This document shows, one piece after another, positions 62,405 through 64,000 of a stretch of 64,000 nt of DNA. Source of the DNA: Adineta steineri (lineage: Eukaryota > Rotifera > Eurotatoria > Adinetida > Adinetidae). The stretch spans positions 883,115 to 947,114 of the forward strand of contig CAJNOI010000001.1 of assembly GCA_905250115.1 (NCBI GenBank), written 5' to 3'. Below the pieces are notes generated by a model. The model was not told the DNA's origin. It made no database searches and saw only the letters and a program-made list of their open reading frames with translations. How positions within the stretch are numbered: the stretch's first letter is position 1; each line of letters opens with the position of its first letter. The translations under genes and the position numbers were made by a program.

Positions 62405-63349
62405 TTATGTTCTAGCTGTATATCTTATTGTCATTGGTTCAACTGGAGTTGATCGAGTAAATTTTTTTCCTATAATAGTTTTGATGTTTGGTGTAAAACA
62501 ATATCCAATTATTACAACCATTAACACAGATATATCAACACATATGTAGGCAATACGAAAATAATACTTTGGTGGACTTGTAAAAAAGGACATATAATTA
62601 AATATCATATATGGTATACCAATTACAATAAGAGTATTACTAAGAATAAAAGTACGTTTAAGCAATCTTAGTTCTCGTCGAGCATGAAATATAGTATTAT
62701 TTGATATAGTACGAAAACTCATCTGATGAACATATCGAGTCAATTTAATATAAACAGCAACAATACCAAAATTAGGTATCATATAGATCATTGCTCCAAC
62801 ATAGATTACTGATACAGATAGACGAAGAGGTATTTGACAAATTTGATTGTCAATATTGTAACTTATTTGTCCAGTCACGAACACTGGGACCATATCAATA
62901 ATACAGACAATCCAAATTACAATTATTAGATAAAATTGAGTTTTAACTGTTCGCCATATAATTTTATTTGGATAGACTACAGAGATATACTGATAAACGG
63001 CTGTTAATAAATATGAATAGTTCTGCAGACCATCTGTTACAAATGATAAAAAACCTAAGATGATACAGAATGAAGTATTATTTTCACTGCTCTTCTGTAA
63101 ATCATGTTGTAGTGTGAATATTGCCATATTGAGTAAAACACAGCTGAAAAGAATTACAGCTATACATGAATTGCATACTAAAAGCAATTGTACCGATGAA
63201 TATGTTTTATGTTTTATAATAATGAATAAATATAAAAGACCGAATATAATAGATAATGAAGTCGATATGATGCCAATAATATCGAAGGGAACAAACCATA
63301 CTTCGGTCTGAATTAATGTTGAATCGTTTATGAAGTTTACCATTTCCAT
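62405..63349 (-). CDS. intronless rhodopsin-like 7TM receptor, copy 2
   Basis: 314 residues, collinear with copy 1 without gaps and identical at most positions, especially the third intracellular loop and helix 7. The same substitutions occur: YQY for DRY (TAVYQYISVVYPNKI) and TPNIK for NPxxY. Differences cluster in the first extracellular part (STLIQTEVWFVPFD) and helix 4-loop 2 (YNIDNQICQIPLRLSVS), where ligand selectivity would lie. The frame is intact and it starts MEMVNFINDST. Confidence 0.8.
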   Translation of the reverse strand: MEMVNFINDSTLIQTEVWFVPFDIIGIISTSLSIIFGLLYLFIIIKHKTYSSVQLLLVCNSCIAVILFSCVLLNMAIFTLQHDLQKSSENNTSFCIILGFLSFVTDGLQNYSYLLTAVYQYISVVYPNKIIWRTVKTQFYLIIVIWIVCIIDMVPVFVTGQISYNIDNQICQIPLRLSVSVIYVGAMIYMIPNFGIVAVYIKLTRYVHQMSFRTISNNTIFHARRELRLLKRTFILSNTLIVIGIPYMIFNYMSFFTSPPKYYFRIAYICVDISVLMVVIIGYCFTPNIKTIIGKKFTRSTPVEPMTIRYTART

Positions 63350-63691
63350 AGAATTTACAATTATTTATAATTGTAGATTAAAAATAGATAAATTTACCAA
63401 AAGTATTTCGAGACTTTCTATTATAATTCTATAAAGAAAAACTACAAGAATATTTTATATCATTGACAACAATAAAATTAAATTTTTTCTTGAAAAGGAA
63501 AAATGTCTTATTATTCTCTTTGAAGATATACCTAATTAAATATTATAATTGTGATGTCAGTTGTAAATAATTATTTATAGATTGTCAACAACAACATTTA
63601 CTTATCTCACTGTAATTAAAATCTTTTCAATTTACTCTTTTTAGATAGTTCTTGTTATATTCAAAGTATAATTTATGTAAAGTTTTTTCTG
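63350..63691. other. spacer between receptor copies 2 and 3
   Basis: About 0.34 kb, AT-rich, no gene. It resembles the 5' side of copy 1 (for example AGTTCTTGTTATATTCAAA occurs in both spacers), again showing the duplicated unit. Confidence 0.5.
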
Positions 63692-64000
63692 TTAATTTGC
63701 TGTAATAGTTCTTCCGTATGTTGCAGCTGTGAATCTTATTGTCATTGGTTCAACTGGAGTTGATCGAGTAAATTTCTTTCGTATAATCGTTTTGATGTTT
63801 GGTGTAAAACAATATCCAATTATTACAACTACTAATACAGATATATCAGCACATATATAAGCAATACGAAAATGATACTTTGGTGGTGGTGTAAAAAAGG
63901 ACATTAAAACAAATATCATATATGGTAAGCCAAGGACAATAAGAGTATTACTAAGAATAAAAGTACGTTTAACAAGTCTTAATTCTCGGCGAGCATGAAA
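63692..64000 (-). CDS. rhodopsin-like 7TM receptor, copy 3 (partial, cut by window end)
   Basis: The frame is open to base 64000 and codes for the last third: third intracellular loop (FHARRELRLVKRTF), helix 6 (TLIVLGLPYMIF), helix 7 (VVVIIGYCFTPNIKTI) and tail. The tail is longer than in copies 1 and 2, ending TAATYGRTITAN, because the stop used by the others is lost. Most of the gene lies beyond the window. Confidence 0.75.
   Translation of the reverse strand, partial: FHARRELRLVKRTFILSNTLIVLGLPYMIFVLMSFFTPPPKYHFRIAYICADISVLVVVIIGYCFTPNIKTIIRKKFTRSTPVEPMTIRFTAATYGRTITAN

Larger units (their letters stand above)
60225..63354. repeat. tandem duplication of a receptor-plus-flank unit of about 1.9 kb
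   Basis: Copy 1 (60491-61435) and copy 2 (62405-63349) are offset by 1914 bases with equal length. Their 3' flanks (from about 60225 and 62108) and 5' flanks also align. A third unit begins near 63690. Confidence 0.75.

Overview
The window reads as chromosomal DNA of a small-genome invertebrate animal. It is strongly AT-rich. Most introns are GT-AG and only about 45-70 bases long, gene spacing ranges from about 0.15 to 3 kb, and many genes are animal-specific (Drosha, a LIM-homeodomain factor, TMEM181, STRA6-like, SLC44, a CKAP5/XMAP215 homologue). Gene style and lineage-expanded intronless GPCRs fit a rotifer, probably a bdelloid. That assignment is inference, not proof.

Layout. 1-1027: 3' end of an unrecognised plus-strand gene, followed by a MITE-like element. 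2207-11925: TMEM181 on the minus strand, split by one intron of about 6.7 kb in a gene whose other introns are mostly tens of bases. That intron holds two other genes pointing away from each other: a 989-residue Gly-rich/Cys-Pro-rich structural protein and a 212-residue repeat protein sharing a motif with it. 12-19 kb: peroxisomal acyl-CoA oxidase (ACOX3-like, SKL tail) and gamma-glutamyltranspeptidase. 21.6-22.6 kb: a RING/U-box plus vWA protein. 22.8-25.5 kb: a STRA6-like protein with an EGF module and an in-frame TAA. 26.5-29.6 kb: a glycosyltransferase-like gene and an Awh/Lhx6/8-type LIM-homeodomain gene with two alternative helix-3 exons. 30.8-39.2 kb: an SLC44 choline-transporter-like gene and Drosha, the latter with an imperfect hairpin just upstream of its start.

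40-50 kb is sparse: a small secreted protein, a single-pass membrane protein, cystathionine gamma-lyase and a GM2-activator-like lipid-binding protein. 51.1-59.6 kb is a CKAP5-type microtubule polymerase gene whose TOG1-TOG2 region is present twice, while no TOG3-5 is visible. Between the copies lies an alternative terminal exon with a stop and an SxIP-type motif. The end of the window is a tandem array of three intronless 7TM receptors, the last cut by the window edge.

The genes do not form one pathway. The most notable architecture is the nested gene pair in TMEM181, the duplicated homeodomain helix-3 exons, and the TOG array with its alternative terminus. Exon models were built by eye from splice sites, reading-frame phase and remembered protein families. 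Boundaries may be off by a few bases, and no transcript evidence was available.
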